From contig NZ_JAWDIX010000001.1 in NCBI RefSeq assembly GCF_032380675.1, positions 1,240,001 to 1,304,000 of the forward strand: DNA of 64,000 bases. Direction: 5' to 3'. A program made the translations under genes and the position numbers. The stretch is from Anaerolentibacter hominis. GTDB taxonomy: Bacteria > Bacillota > Clostridia > Lachnospirales > Lachnospiraceae. Shown in pieces: positions 1 to 9,544 of the stretch. Below the pieces are notes generated by a model. That model saw only the letters and a list, made by a program, of their open reading frames with translations. It searched no databases and was not told the DNA's origin. Numbering within the stretch: the stretch's first letter is position 1; each line of letters begins with the position of its first letter.

Positions 1-2001
1 CCGGGCATTATCGGTGTAGTGGCGGATATCATCAAAGTAGAGAAAGAATATGAGACCGCAGTGGAGGTTGCTCTGGGCGGCAGTATTCAGAACATCGTGA
101 CGGAGACGGAAGAAACCGCAAAACAGCTGGTCGCCTACTTGAAAAAAAATAAATTTGGACGTGCTACTTTCCTGCCTCTGGAAAGTATGAAGCATAACCG
201 TGGTTTTCAGCAGAAAGAAGTGCTGAATGAGCCAGGGGTTATTGGTCTGGGCTCAACATTGGTGAAGGCAGAGGCCAAATATGATAAGCTCACGGAGTAT
301 CTGCTTGGCCGCATTGTTGTGGTGGATACGATTCAGAACGCCTTGAGTCTGGCTAAGAAATACAGATATTCCCTGCGCATGGTAACAAAGGACGGGGAAC
401 TTCTTACGCCGGGAGGCGCTATAACGGGAGGAACGTATAAAAATTCCGGAAATCTTCTGGGGCGGAACCGGGAGATGGAGGAGTTGAAACACAGCCTGGG
501 ACGCCTGAAAAAGGAGAACGCGGGGCTGAAAGCCGAAGTAGAAGAGCTGCAGAAGGAGCTTCAGGAGAAGCAGGATATTTTAGCGGAAAATAGTGAGGCT
601 TTGAAAGAGCTGGCCATCAAAAAGAGTGTGCTTTCTTTAAAATGCGAGCAGGCAGCTGAGGCACAAAAGGCTGCCGCCGGGCGGCTGGACGCGCTGGAGC
701 AAGAGTACGCCGGGCAGGAAGAAGAACTGGAGAAGATCAGAAGCCAGATTAAAGAGCTGGAAGCCGAGCTGGCAGAGCGGGGCAAGAAGAGTCAGAGCGC
801 CGAGGAAGCCATGGAAGAATACAGCAGGGAGCTGGAAGAATTCCAGGCCGCTGCCAAACAGCAGGATGAAGAACTCGCTAAGCTGCGCCTGGACTTTGCC
901 GCGGCGGAGCAGAGCCGTATTTTCCAGCTGCAGACGATTGGCAGGCTGGAAGAAGAAATCAGCCATTTTAATCAGGAGGAAGAGTCCCTTGACCGTACCA
1001 TTGATCAGAATAAGGTACAGATAGCGGAAAAAGAGCAGGAAATCGGAACACTCCGTGAGCAAATGGAGAATGAACGGAAGCTGGTGGACGAGCTGGAGGG
1101 TGAGACTGCAGAGCTGGCGGTTAAAAAGAATGACATCGCCCTCCGGCAGAAATCCTTCTTTGAGAAACGCGAAACCATGTCCGAGCAGATGAATGCTCTT
1201 GACAAGGAGGTCTTTCGTCTGAACGGCCAGAAAGAAAAGATGGAGGCAGCGCTGCAGTCACAGATGGATTATATGTGGGAACAGTATGAGCTCACTTATA
1301 ACCGCGCGCTCCTGCTGAAAACTGATTCCAGCCAGAGCCAGAATCAGATGAAGAAGTCCATCGGGGAACTGAAGGAAAAGATCAGAGCCCTGGGGGATAT
1401 TAATATTAATGCCATAGAGGACTATAAAAACTTATCCGAGCGGTACGAACTGCTTTCTTCTCAGAGAAATGACATTGTATCTGCGGAGGAATCGCTCCGG
1501 CGGATTATTGAAGAACTGGACACGGAAATGCGAAGACAGTTCCGGGAAAAGTTTGACGCGATTAACCAGGAATTTAATAAGGTGTTTAAGGAACTCTTCG
1601 GCGGCGGACATGGAAGGCTGGAACTGGTGGAGGATGAGGATATTTTGGAAGCGGGAATCCGCATCATCGCCCAGCCGCCCGGGAAAAAGCTGCAGAATAT
1701 GATGATGCTTTCAGGAGGTGAGAAGGCACTGACAGCAATTTCCTTGCTGTTTGGCATCCTGAATCTTAAGCCTTCTCCTTTCTGTCTGCTGGATGAGATT
1801 GAAGCGGCCCTGGATGACAGCAATGTAGGACGGTTTGCGGATTATTTAAAGAAACTGTCAAAGAAAACCCAGTTTATTGTCATCACGCACCGGCGCGGCA
1901 CAATGACGGCCGCGGATATCCTATATGGCATTACTATGCAGGAGAAGGGAGTATCCACCATGGTATCCGTCAATCTGCTGGATGATCAGTTGGACAAATA
2001 G
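1..2001 (+). CDS. smc: Chromosome segregation ATPase SMC, C-terminal part
   Basis: The reading frame is open from the first base, so the N-terminal ATP-binding half lies outside the window. The first ~140 residues fit the SMC hinge (GGSIQNIV, TPGGAITGG). Residues ~150-500 are a long Glu/Lys/Leu-rich coiled coil. The C-terminal head carries the ABC signature LSGGEKAL, the Walker B stretch CLLDEIEAALDD and a late ITHRRGTM switch region. SMC homodimers with ScpA/ScpB organise and segregate the chromosome. ftsY follows after 338 bp, the usual Firmicutes order, but a structured repeat sits between them. Identification is secure; only the true start is unknown. Confidence 0.97.
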   Translation, partial: PGIIGVVADIIKVEKEYETAVEVALGGSIQNIVTETEETAKQLVAYLKKNKFGRATFLPLESMKHNRGFQQKEVLNEPGVIGLGSTLVKAEAKYDKLTEYLLGRIVVVDTIQNALSLAKKYRYSLRMVTKDGELLTPGGAITGGTYKNSGNLLGRNREMEELKHSLGRLKKENAGLKAEVEELQKELQEKQDILAENSEALKELAIKKSVLSLKCEQAAEAQKAAAGRLDALEQEYAGQEEELEKIRSQIKELEAELAERGKKSQSAEEAMEEYSRELEEFQAAAKQQDEELAKLRLDFAAAEQSRIFQLQTIGRLEEEISHFNQEEESLDRTIDQNKVQIAEKEQEIGTLREQMENERKLVDELEGETAELAVKKNDIALRQKSFFEKRETMSEQMNALDKEVFRLNGQKEKMEAALQSQMDYMWEQYELTYNRALLLKTDSSQSQNQMKKSIGELKEKIRALGDININAIEDYKNLSERYELLSSQRNDIVSAEESLRRIIEELDTEMRRQFREKFDAINQEFNKVFKELFGGGHGRLELVEDEDILEAGIRIIAQPPGKKLQNMMMLSGGEKALTAISLLFGILNLKPSPFCLLDEIEAALDDSNVGRFADYLKKLSKKTQFIVITHRRGTMTAADILYGITMQEKGVSTMVSVNLLDDQLDK

Positions 2002-2146
2002 CGGAAATTGTACTATGATAGAGAGGTTGGGCATACGCTTTTTGTGATATAGGAAACTGTGTTTCCCGCATCATAAAACCCCGGTCTTTGTTCTGGTATG
2101 GAACGGGCAGGGTGCCTGGCGGTTTAAGATTTGAGAATAAGATTTA

Positions 2147-2326
2147 TCATGGAAGTAGATAAGACTCCCCCCTGAATAGGTGGTGAGTAAATAACAAATT
2201 CGTCTTGGTGGGAGCCTAGTCTCCTTCCAAAATAAAGCCTCCGGCGGATTGCAGAGCCGCGCAGATGTATTATGTCATGCAAAGCATGACGTGCGGCTCG
2301 CAGCAAGTACGCCGAGGCGTACTTGA
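2147..2326 (+). repeat. Structured intergenic repeat, copy 1
   Basis: First of six near-identical ~180-bp units. It can fold into three blocks: a 5' part where GACTCCC faces a later GGTGGGAG, a nested stem GAGCCGCGC/GTGCGGCTC enclosing GTCATGC-aaa-GCATGAC, and a perfect 10-bp terminal hairpin CAAGTACGCC/GGCGTACTTG. In this copy one stem base differs (GCGC rather than GCAC) but can still pair as G-U. It fills most of the smc-ftsY gap and ends 13 bp before the ftsY start, so the ftsY ribosome binding site abuts it. Bases 2002-2146 before it hold no gene I can support. Confidence 0.9.
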
Positions 2327-2339
2327 ATGAGGTAGGAAT

Positions 2340-3278
2340 ATGGGAGAGAAGAAAGGTTTTTTCAGCCGCCTTGTGGCGGGGCTTACAAAGACAAGAGACA
2401 GCATTATGTCGGGAATTGATTCCATTTTCAGCGGATTTTCCAGTATAGATGACGATTTTTACGAAGAGCTGGAAGAAGTGCTGATCATGGCCGATCTGGG
2501 AATTAACGCCACGACTGGGATTCTGAATAACCTGAAAGAAAAGGTAAAAGAACAGCACATCAAGGACCCCAGTGCCTGCAAGGAGCTGCTGATCGAGAGC
2601 ATCGAGGAGCAGATGCAGGTGACCGATGCTGATTATGAGTTTGAAAATAAAAAGGCGGTTGTGCTGGTTGTGGGAGTCAATGGCGTGGGCAAGACCACAT
2701 CGGTAGGAAAACTGGCCGGACAGCTGCGGGAGATGGGCAAGAAGGTGATGGTTGCGGCGGCCGATACGTTCCGGGCTGCGGCAATCGAGCAGCTTACGGA
2801 ATGGGCGCACCGGGCTCATGTGGATATTATCGCCCAGCAGGAGGGTTCTGACCCGGCTGCGGTTGTATTTGACGCCATCACGGCGGCCAAGTCCAGAGGT
2901 GTGGACGTACTGATCTGTGATACGGCAGGACGGCTTCACAATAAGAAAAACCTGATGGAGGAGCTGCGGAAAATCAACCGTGTGATTGACCGGGAGTATC
3001 CGGAGGCACACCGGGAGACGCTGGTGGTTCTGGACGGTACTACCGGGCAGAATGCCCTGGAGCAGGCGAAGCAGTTTAAGGAGGTGGCGGATATTTCCGG
3101 TATTATCCTTACCAAACTGGACGGGACGGCAAAGGGGGGAATCGCCATTGCCGTACAGTCGGAGCTTGGCATCCCGGTAAAATATGTCGGCGTGGGAGAG
3201 ACGATTGACGATCTGCAGAAGTTTGACGCCGAGGCCTTTGTGAAAGCCCTGTTCCAGAATGACTCCGCAAAGGAGTAG
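2340..3278 (+). CDS. ftsY: Signal recognition particle receptor FtsY
   Basis: SRP-family GTPase that docks ribosome-nascent chain complexes at the membrane translocon. The 312-residue protein has a short N-terminal basic/helical segment instead of a long acidic A domain, then the NG domains. G1 is GVNGVGKTTSVGKL (~110-124), DTFRAAAIEQL follows, G3 is DTAGRLHNK (~198) and G4 is TKLDGTAKGG (~257), all characteristic of FtsY. The start has GAGGTAGG immediately upstream, just past the repeat. The length matches compact Firmicutes FtsY proteins. Confidence 0.97.
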   Translation: MGEKKGFFSRLVAGLTKTRDSIMSGIDSIFSGFSSIDDDFYEELEEVLIMADLGINATTGILNNLKEKVKEQHIKDPSACKELLIESIEEQMQVTDADYEFENKKAVVLVVGVNGVGKTTSVGKLAGQLREMGKKVMVAAADTFRAAAIEQLTEWAHRAHVDIIAQQEGSDPAAVVFDAITAAKSRGVDVLICDTAGRLHNKKNLMEELRKINRVIDREYPEAHRETLVVLDGTTGQNALEQAKQFKEVADISGIILTKLDGTAKGGIAIAVQSELGIPVKYVGVGETIDDLQKFDAEAFVKALFQNDSAKE

Positions 3279-3379
3279 GCAGGGAATAATAATATACATG
3301 ATAATAAACAGCCTGGTATTGGTCCGGGGCTGTAAGGATGCGCACCGTTTGATGCGGAAAGATGAGGAGCGATGGTATT

Positions 3380-4597
3380 ATGATGACTTTAGAGAAATTT
3401 GAGGAAGCGACAGAACTTGTTAAAAATGTGATCAACCCCACTAATCTTGTGTTCAGTGAATATTTCAGCGATGCATGCGGAAACAAGGTATACCTGAAAC
3501 CGGAAAATATGCAGTATACCGGCGCTTATAAGGTCAGGGGGGCATACTATAAAATCAGTACGCTTTCTCAGGAGGAAAGAGAGAAGGGGCTGGTTACAGC
3601 TTCCGCGGGCAACCATGCCCAGGGCGTTGCCTATGCCGCTAAGCTCTATGGAGTGAAAGCGACGATCGTCATGCCTACCACCACTCCTTTAATCAAAGTA
3701 AACCGGACGAAAAGCTATGGGGCGGAGGTCGTCCTGTACGGAAATGTATACGATGAGGCCTGCCAGAGGGCTCTGGAAATAGCAGAGGAGGAAGGATGCA
3801 CATTTGTTCATCCTTTCGATGATGAGGTTGTGGCCACCGGCCAGGGAACGATTGCCATGGAGATTATAAAGGATCTCCCGACCGTGGATATCATTCTTGT
3901 CCCCATCGGCGGCGGCGGCCTTGCGGCCGGAGTTTCCACCCTTGCCAAGATGCTCAATCCCAATATTAAAATAATTGGGGTAGAGCCGGCAGGAGCCAAC
4001 TGTATGCAGGAATCTTTAAAGGCAGGCAAGGTAGTCTCCCTGCCGGGTGTGGATACCATCGCGGACGGTACGGCGGTGAAGACACCGGGGCCGAATATCT
4101 TTCCGTACATACAGCAGAATGTAGACGAGATTATCACGGTTGAGGATAAAGAGCTGATTGTTAACTTCCTGGATATGATGGAAAATCATAAAATGATTGT
4201 GGAAAATTCCGGCCTGCTGACTGTAGCTGCCCTCAAGCATCTGGACTGCAAAAATAAGAGGGTTGTGTGTGTGCTGAGCGGCGGAAACATGGACGTGATT
4301 ACCATGGCCAGTGTGGTACAGCACGGCCTGATTCAGAGGGACCGAATCTTTACTGTCTCCGTGCTGCTTCCGGACCGTCCGGGTGAACTGCTCCATGTGG
4401 CGGAGGTAATCGCCAAGATGCAGGGTAATGTCATCCGTCTGGATCACAATCAGTTTGTCAGCATCAACAGGAATGCGGCGGTGGAGCTTACCATTACGAT
4501 GGAAGCATTTGGCACCGAGCATAAAAAGGCGATTATACAGGCGCTGAAGGACAACGGGTTTAACCCAAAGGCTGAACAGACACAGGCCACATATTAA
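3380..4597 (+). CDS. ilvA: Threonine ammonia-lyase (threonine dehydratase)
   Basis: PLP-dependent deamination of L-threonine to 2-oxobutanoate, either for isoleucine synthesis or for threonine catabolism. The PLP lysine lies in YTGAYKVRGA (~55), the substrate loop is TASAGNHAQGVA and the phosphate-binding glycine loop is GGGGLAAG. A C-terminal ACT-like domain begins near residue 325 (VSVLLPDRPGEL). About 405 residues and one short ACT domain fit the catabolic/short IlvA (TdcB-like) type. An upstream in-frame ATG at 3362 exists, but GAGGAGC at 3364-3370 is better placed for the ATG at 3380 (or 3383). ilvA versus tdcB cannot be settled from context. Confidence 0.93.
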   Translation: MMTLEKFEEATELVKNVINPTNLVFSEYFSDACGNKVYLKPENMQYTGAYKVRGAYYKISTLSQEEREKGLVTASAGNHAQGVAYAAKLYGVKATIVMPTTTPLIKVNRTKSYGAEVVLYGNVYDEACQRALEIAEEEGCTFVHPFDDEVVATGQGTIAMEIIKDLPTVDIILVPIGGGGLAAGVSTLAKMLNPNIKIIGVEPAGANCMQESLKAGKVVSLPGVDTIADGTAVKTPGPNIFPYIQQNVDEIITVEDKELIVNFLDMMENHKMIVENSGLLTVAALKHLDCKNKRVVCVLSGGNMDVITMASVVQHGLIQRDRIFTVSVLLPDRPGELLHVAEVIAKMQGNVIRLDHNQFVSINRNAAVELTITMEAFGTEHKKAIIQALKDNGFNPKAEQTQATY

Positions 4598-4607
4598 TTG
4601 AAAAAGC

Positions 4608-4650
4608 AAAAGCCCCTGCAGGGATGGAAATCTCTGCAGGGGCTTTATTG
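4608..4650 (+). terminator. Terminator after threonine dehydratase
   Basis: Strong GC-rich stem (AAAGCCCCTGCAG paired with CTGCAGGGGCTTT) followed by a short T-rich tail. It closes the ilvA transcript. Confidence 0.9.
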
Positions 4651-4798
4651 TATTATAGGAAACCACATTGCCTATGATACAAAATCCTCCGGGGATGTGG
4701 CTCCAGCATAAGTTTAAGCTGTTACAGACGACGGCCGGAGACGCGGGTATATGACTGCGGCACATTCCTTATTCGGCTGTAAGGATGTCCGACGAAAT

Positions 4799-5086
4799 CT
4801 AGCTTTTTATTTTCATTATTTCAATCAATTCAGATAGAACCGAAACCTCCTTATTCGAAAGACCATTCGTATTTAAAGCCGGCTTTCGAGTGACCCCCAG
4901 TAGATAGTCCGTACTGACCCCATAAAGTGCAGCTAATTTGATCAGGTTTTCATATGATGGCTGCCGAAGTGAATTTTCATAAGCTGAAATAATACTGCCG
5001 GTAACACCTAACAGCTTTGCAACCTGGGATTGTGTCAGTTTCTTTTCCAGTCGTAGTCGTTTTAATTTATTTCCCAATTCAACCAT
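4799..5086 (-). CDS. XRE/Cro-CI family transcriptional regulator
   Basis: A 95-residue protein that is almost entirely an HTH_3 domain: LKRLRLEKKLTQSQVAKLLGVT (helices 1-2), SIISAYENSLRQPSYENLIKLAALYGVSTDYLLGV. The start is the ATG with AAAGGAGG just upstream; a longer reading with ten more residues has no such site. It is divergent from the Big2 surface protein gene. A perfect 13-bp palindrome (5155-5167) lies between them and overlaps the predicted -35 of the surface gene, so it may repress that gene and itself. That role is inferred. Confidence 0.88.
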   Translation of the reverse strand: MVELGNKLKRLRLEKKLTQSQVAKLLGVTGSIISAYENSLRQPSYENLIKLAALYGVSTDYLLGVTRKPALNTNGLSNKEVSVLSELIEIMKIKS

Positions 5087-5154
5087 TAGTTTACCTCCTT
5101 TTCCCAGTTTACACAAAGAACCAAAACAGTTGGTAGAAAATGGTATTTAAATTA

Positions 5155-5167
5155 CAACTATTAGTTG
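5155..5167. promoter_or_regulatory. Palindromic operator candidate
   Basis: CAACTA-T-TAGTTG is a perfect dyad between the XRE gene and the Big2 gene. It overlaps the -35 element of the promoter at 5165-5193, as expected for a Cro/CI-type operator. Confidence 0.5.
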
Positions 5168-5193
5168 AATTTGATCTAAATTTGACGTATAAT
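5165..5193 (+). promoter_or_regulatory. Promoter for first Big2 surface protein
   Basis: TTGAAT, 17-bp spacer, TATAAT (5188-5193). A second candidate, TTGACG-18-TAAAAT, sits at 5182-5211. Either gives a leader of roughly 160-180 nt ahead of the ATG at 5376. Confidence 0.6.
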
Positions 5194-5375
5194 ATTCACA
5201 AATAGTAAAATGTTTTATTTATTTCTGCCAGTGGGAAAATGGGGGAATAGGATAGTAATGCCGTTCCAGAATACAGTTAAGATGTACATAGGGGAGTTAG
5301 ACAGCGTTTTGGGACAGGATTCTATAAAATAATGTGCGAAAGCACAATTTAAAAGGAAGGGAGAGGAGTGCTCTA

Positions 5376-8297
5376 ATGAAAAAGAGAATGAAACAACTCC
5401 TGGCTGTTGTTCTGACATTTGCCATGGTTCTGGGAAGCGCTGTAATGTTTTCCACAGAATCCGAGGCGGCAAGCTATTCCTTAAACAAAAAGGATAAGAT
5501 CTTGTATCTGAACGAAGATAATGTTACGAAGACAGCAGACAGCTATCAGCTGAAAGTAAAAAATGCCAGCAGCGCCTGGTCTTTAAAATGGAAATCCGAT
5601 GACACGAAGGTGGCAACGGTTTCTTCTAAAGGCCTTGTAAAAGCGGTGAAGGCAGGAAGCGCGACGATTACCTGTACAGTTACAAAGAAGAGCAGCGGTG
5701 CTAAGCTTGCTACACTGAAATGTAACATTAAGGTAAAAGAGAACGCTGCATCTGTGAAGATCAGCAACGCACCGGAAGATAATATGATGGCCATCGGTTC
5801 ATCCTATGATTTTAACCGGACAATGAAAACTGCTTCCGGCGGCAAAGCTACCGACAAAACCCAGTGGGTTCTGAGTAAGAACACCGCAGGCGCCAAAGTA
5901 GCTTCCGACGGTACTGTAACCGTGAGCAAAGCCGGTTCCTTTACATTAGCTGCCCAGACCTATCAGAGCAAGGCTGCTAAAAAAGAATACGGTTCCAAAG
6001 CGATTACTGCTAAGAGTAAAGCGATTACGATCACCGTACCGGAAGATCTGACGATTGCATCAGCAGATCTGAAAGATGGCTCTATCAATGTGAAGGACGG
6101 CGTTTACGGCAATGTAACCGTGAAAGCATCCGCAGGAGCCAATAATGTTGTGCTGGAAAACATGAAGATTTACGGAAACCTTCAGATTGAAGAGGGCGTT
6201 CAGAACGTTACCCTGAAAAACTGTAAGGTTATGAAAGCAGAGACCGTTGATACTGTAAAAGCGGCTGCATTTTCTTATCTTCCGTTAAATCTGACGGTAC
6301 AGAACAATACTACTATCTTTAATGCATTAGCTGCTAAGAATATCAATGTATCCCAGGATGCTACTTCTAAAATCAGGACGGTCACTGTATCACCTCAGAT
6401 TGCAACTTCTAAAGTTGTACTGAATGGATTTGATGGAGATATCATTGTTAATTCTTTACTTGAAAATGGGAAAATAGAAATTCAGGGATCTTCTACGAGG
6501 GCAAACTCAGTTTTGATTAACACCGACGCAGAGGTGCATCTTACAATCCCGGCAAATAATGTAAAAATCTCTGCTATAGCAACTGACTCAAAAATTGTTC
6601 TGAACCAGTCAGTGGAAACTCTGAACAGCGAAGCAGATAATGTAAATCTGGTTATCAATGGTCAGGTGAAAATTGCTGTTATCAAAGGCGGAGAAACTGT
6701 TCTTAGCGGAAACGGCAGGATCGAGAAGGCAGAAATCTCCGGCAATAACACACAAGTTGGTGTAGCAGTCAACGAGGTAAATGTTGCCGATAATGCTACC
6801 GGCGTAACCGATGGAAACGGCAAACCTGTTACCGACGGCGGATCGACTGGAAATACTGGCGGCGGCGGAGCTATCGTAGGACCGATCGGACCGACGACAA
6901 ATGATTCTGATGTAGAATTTACAGTAATGGATGCTGCTGTATATGCGAAAGGTTATCCTGATGATCCTTGGGCGGGCAAACCAAACAGTTTGTCTGATAT
7001 GCAGGACATTACGCTTTCTTCTGGAAAGCAGATTACAGTTTCTGGTAAACTCTACTTTAACGATGACTTTACTGGGTTTAATACAACAAAGACAGATGAG
7101 CAAAGCGGATATTATGCAGGAATCCAGTTTAAGATTCCAACAGGATATGAAGATACAATCTCTATTAAATCTACAAACAAGACCTTTACTAAAGAGGGAT
7201 TTGATATTGTAGATGATGTGACATATTTCAGTCTTCTGTATCTGGCTGCAAAAGAAGGAGAGACGACAGGCAAGGTTCTCGAGCTTACCGTTGACCTGGA
7301 TGGAGAAGGAACAAAATATGATGAAACCGTTTACCGTCTGGACTTCTCTGGTGTAGAATTATGTGCGAAAGCATCTGTTGTAGAGCCGGAAGTTATGAGT
7401 ACAACTGTTTATACAGAATATAATTCAATCGTTGGCGATTTAGATTATAGCCGGGTTAAACTGGATTACAGTAAGAATGGAAATAATGTTAAAGCTACCG
7501 GTAAACTTTACAAAGTAAACGGGCTTACAGGCTTCAGCAGCGATGTTGACCAACAGAGCGGTTATTATGCGGGAATTCAATTTGAAATCCCGACTGACGC
7601 TACAGAGGACATTACTGTTCGAGTTAACGATGGTACGATTGATAAAACATTTGGTAAAGATGCTTTTGATAATGTTGGAGGCAAGGCTTACTTCAGTACT
7701 ATTAAATGGTTAGGTAATGATGCTGCAGAAGCTCGTTCGTTTGACATTACGGTAGACTATGATGGCGCTGGGGAAGCCTATGCTCCGGCTACATATCATT
7801 TCGACATGAGTGAGGTTGAATTGATTGATACTGATCAGGCAGTACCTCAGGTTATGTCGGAAGCAGTTTACAATGAATATGTTAAAGCTAAATGGGAGGG
7901 ACTTCCTGCTCTGGCTGATATGTCTTTAACCTACGTACCAGACGAAAATGACGGAACGAAATACATTGCATCTGGCGAATTGAATAAGGTAGAAGGGTTT
8001 GTTGAGTTTAATCGTTCAGATGTAGGTGAGCAGAGTGGTCATTATGCGGCTATACAGATTCCTCTTCCAAAGGGGTTGGAAAATTCTACTATTATTAAAA
8101 TGAATAAAGAATTTAACCATGAAGCTTTTGACGAGGTTGACGGTGTAACATACTTTAATGTTATTGTTAGATTAAAGACTGAAAATGATCTTAGCATTGA
8201 AGTCGATTTTGACGGCACAGGAGATGCTTTCAAACCGATTACTTATACGATTGATATGAGTAGTATAACTAAAAAAGATCCAGCTCCTGAGGCGTAA
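5376..8297 (+). CDS. Secreted Big2-domain surface protein
   Basis: A 973-residue exported protein. The N-terminus has a clear signal peptide (MKKRMKQ, then a hydrophobic core, with cleavage near SEA-A at residue ~32). A bacterial Ig-like Big2 domain (~35-120) contains W-KSDDTKVATVSSKGLVKAVKAGSATITC. Residues ~240-480 are regular short beta repeats resembling a beta-helix (VTVKASAGANNVVLENMKIYGNLQIEEGV). A Gly-rich hinge (~495) leads to three related modules of ~155 residues, each with AVY, EQSGxYAxIQ and a DxDGxG motif. There is no LPXTG-like signal. The start was chosen for the signal peptide and GGAGAGGAG upstream. The 9712 gene is a paralogue. Ligand and function are unknown. Confidence 0.88.
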   Translation: MKKRMKQLLAVVLTFAMVLGSAVMFSTESEAASYSLNKKDKILYLNEDNVTKTADSYQLKVKNASSAWSLKWKSDDTKVATVSSKGLVKAVKAGSATITCTVTKKSSGAKLATLKCNIKVKENAASVKISNAPEDNMMAIGSSYDFNRTMKTASGGKATDKTQWVLSKNTAGAKVASDGTVTVSKAGSFTLAAQTYQSKAAKKEYGSKAITAKSKAITITVPEDLTIASADLKDGSINVKDGVYGNVTVKASAGANNVVLENMKIYGNLQIEEGVQNVTLKNCKVMKAETVDTVKAAAFSYLPLNLTVQNNTTIFNALAAKNINVSQDATSKIRTVTVSPQIATSKVVLNGFDGDIIVNSLLENGKIEIQGSSTRANSVLINTDAEVHLTIPANNVKISAIATDSKIVLNQSVETLNSEADNVNLVINGQVKIAVIKGGETVLSGNGRIEKAEISGNNTQVGVAVNEVNVADNATGVTDGNGKPVTDGGSTGNTGGGGAIVGPIGPTTNDSDVEFTVMDAAVYAKGYPDDPWAGKPNSLSDMQDITLSSGKQITVSGKLYFNDDFTGFNTTKTDEQSGYYAGIQFKIPTGYEDTISIKSTNKTFTKEGFDIVDDVTYFSLLYLAAKEGETTGKVLELTVDLDGEGTKYDETVYRLDFSGVELCAKASVVEPEVMSTTVYTEYNSIVGDLDYSRVKLDYSKNGNNVKATGKLYKVNGLTGFSSDVDQQSGYYAGIQFEIPTDATEDITVRVNDGTIDKTFGKDAFDNVGGKAYFSTIKWLGNDAAEARSFDITVDYDGAGEAYAPATYHFDMSEVELIDTDQAVPQVMSEAVYNEYVKAKWEGLPALADMSLTYVPDENDGTKYIASGELNKVEGFVEFNRSDVGEQSGHYAAIQIPLPKGLENSTIIKMNKEFNHEAFDEVDGVTYFNVIVRLKTENDLSIEVDFDGTGDAFKPITYTIDMSSITKKDPAPEA

Positions 8298-8330
8298 ATT
8301 TGTATTGAAATTAGGCGCTTGCCATAATGA

Positions 8331-8370
8331 GAATAGGGCTATCAGCTTATGCTGATAGCCCTATTCTATT
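8331..8370. terminator. Bidirectional terminator-like hairpin
   Basis: A perfect 16-bp stem, GAATAGGGCTATCAGC and its complement, around a 4-base loop. It lies between convergent genes; the T tract is weak. Confidence 0.75.
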
Positions 8371-8413
8371 GTGTCCAATTGATAGACAATCGAATTTATA
8401 GACGCAATTATTC

Positions 8414-9349
8414 TTACAATCCACTATGATACGACCGATTTCCCATTTCCTTTACCGCTTTTCTCCAACTCTGTTCCCCCGGCTGTTCCACGAAATCTGC
8501 CATCGCCATAAAGATTCTGTTATAATCCTTCCCGGCCTTTTCGTACAAGTCCGTGAAGGAGGCAGAACTCCATTCTCCCTTTTTCCAGGGATGTTCCCAG
8601 TACTCATAACACAGATTTAATACATTGTGTTCGTCCGATTCCCGGTCCGCTGCGATCTGGGGAGAGACAAATTCAAATCCCAGCAGCTTTTTCTCCACAG
8701 CGGAAAAGGCTTTTCTTTTTCTACTGGAGGGATCATGGAGCACATGGACGCCCAGGGGCAGAAAGGTCAGTGCAAGATACATAAGCGGGTAGGAGATTCG
8801 GCGGTGATAGGCACATGCAATGCTGTAACTCAGCATCTGGGCCACAATCTGCTTTTCCCGATGGGTCATGCGGATGGTGCCCGCCTGACGGAACCGGGAG
8901 GAGAGCCGGCCTTTTTTCATTTTCAGAAGAAGGGTTCCGATATCCGTCTCCATGTCCACATGTTTCCCCAGATATCCTTTTTCTTTCACTCCGTCCGGAT
9001 CATAGCCTGTGCGGCTGTAGATATAAGGGTGGCAGGCGCAGTCCAGGCAGTAGTGCCCCAGGAAGCCAGCCAGATAGGAGTAAGCGATGGCCTGATCTTC
9101 CCGGTCCGGCAGACTTTCTGCAAAGCGGAGCATAGACCGAAAAAACCGTCCTGCATTTTCTTCATGCATCAAGGTGCCGATGGGAGCTCTGCTCAGATGG
9201 GAGGGAAGATAAAAGAAAAAGAAATCTGGTCCCTGCTCTCCAAAGCTGTAGACATGCTTGTGGCGGGCAATCTGGGATTTCAGGGTGCTTTCCGGCATCC
9301 GGGCGAAGCAGGATGTGCCGAAGAGATAATGTGTAGTAAAACCGGGCAT
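8414..9349 (-). CDS. Zinc-dependent phospholipase C-like protein
   Basis: Matches the zinc-dependent phospholipase C family common in Clostridia: N-terminal MPGFTTHYLFG supplies the first His ligand, then GEQGPDFFFF, LMHEEN, the metal-binding GHYCLDCACHPY (~100) and KHVDMETDIG. No signal peptide is evident, so a cytosolic role is possible rather than a secreted toxin role. The start is the ATG preceded by GGAGG; five extra upstream residues are less likely. It is on the strand opposite the two Big2 genes and separates them. Substrate is unknown. Confidence 0.85.
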   Translation of the reverse strand: MPGFTTHYLFGTSCFARMPESTLKSQIARHKHVYSFGEQGPDFFFFYLPSHLSRAPIGTLMHEENAGRFFRSMLRFAESLPDREDQAIAYSYLAGFLGHYCLDCACHPYIYSRTGYDPDGVKEKGYLGKHVDMETDIGTLLLKMKKGRLSSRFRQAGTIRMTHREKQIVAQMLSYSIACAYHRRISYPLMYLALTFLPLGVHVLHDPSSRKRKAFSAVEKKLLGFEFVSPQIAADRESDEHNVLNLCYEYWEHPWKKGEWSSASFTDLYEKAGKDYNRIFMAMADFVEQPGEQSWRKAVKEMGNRSYHSGL

Positions 9350-9452
9350 GACGGGAACCTCCATTCTAATCGAAAACCGGAATTGATTTTTCCGGTTAGT
9401 TTACCTTTAGTATACCATAACTACAAAACGTTATGATACCCTCCAGGGGGAA

Positions 9453-9544
9453 AACGGCCTTCGGCCGTTAGCACTCCGAGCACTGGAAAAGGCCTGCGGC
9501 CTTTTGCGCTCCGGCACCGGTATAATGTCTTACGACATTATACC
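9453..9544. repeat. Cluster of three short perfect hairpins
   Basis: Three consecutive perfect hairpins: AACGGCC-TTC-GGCCGTT (9453-9469), AAAAGGCC-TGC-GGCCTTTT (9487-9505) and GGTATAATGTC-TTAC-GACATTATACC (9519-9544). The first two share GGCC cores and similar flanks (gcactccg, gcgctccg), as in REP-type extragenic palindromes. They lie in the 362-bp gap upstream of the second Big2 gene; I see no gene there. Confidence 0.75.

Noticed and set aside
2124..3299. Long minus-strand frame (391 codons) opposite ftsY
   Set aside because: It is the antisense shadow of ftsY and the repeat; no ribosome site or family motif, while ftsY is certain.
8627..9436. Plus-strand frame of 269 codons opposite the phospholipase-like gene
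   Set aside because: Antisense of a well-supported gene; composition is low-complexity and lacks domain motifs.
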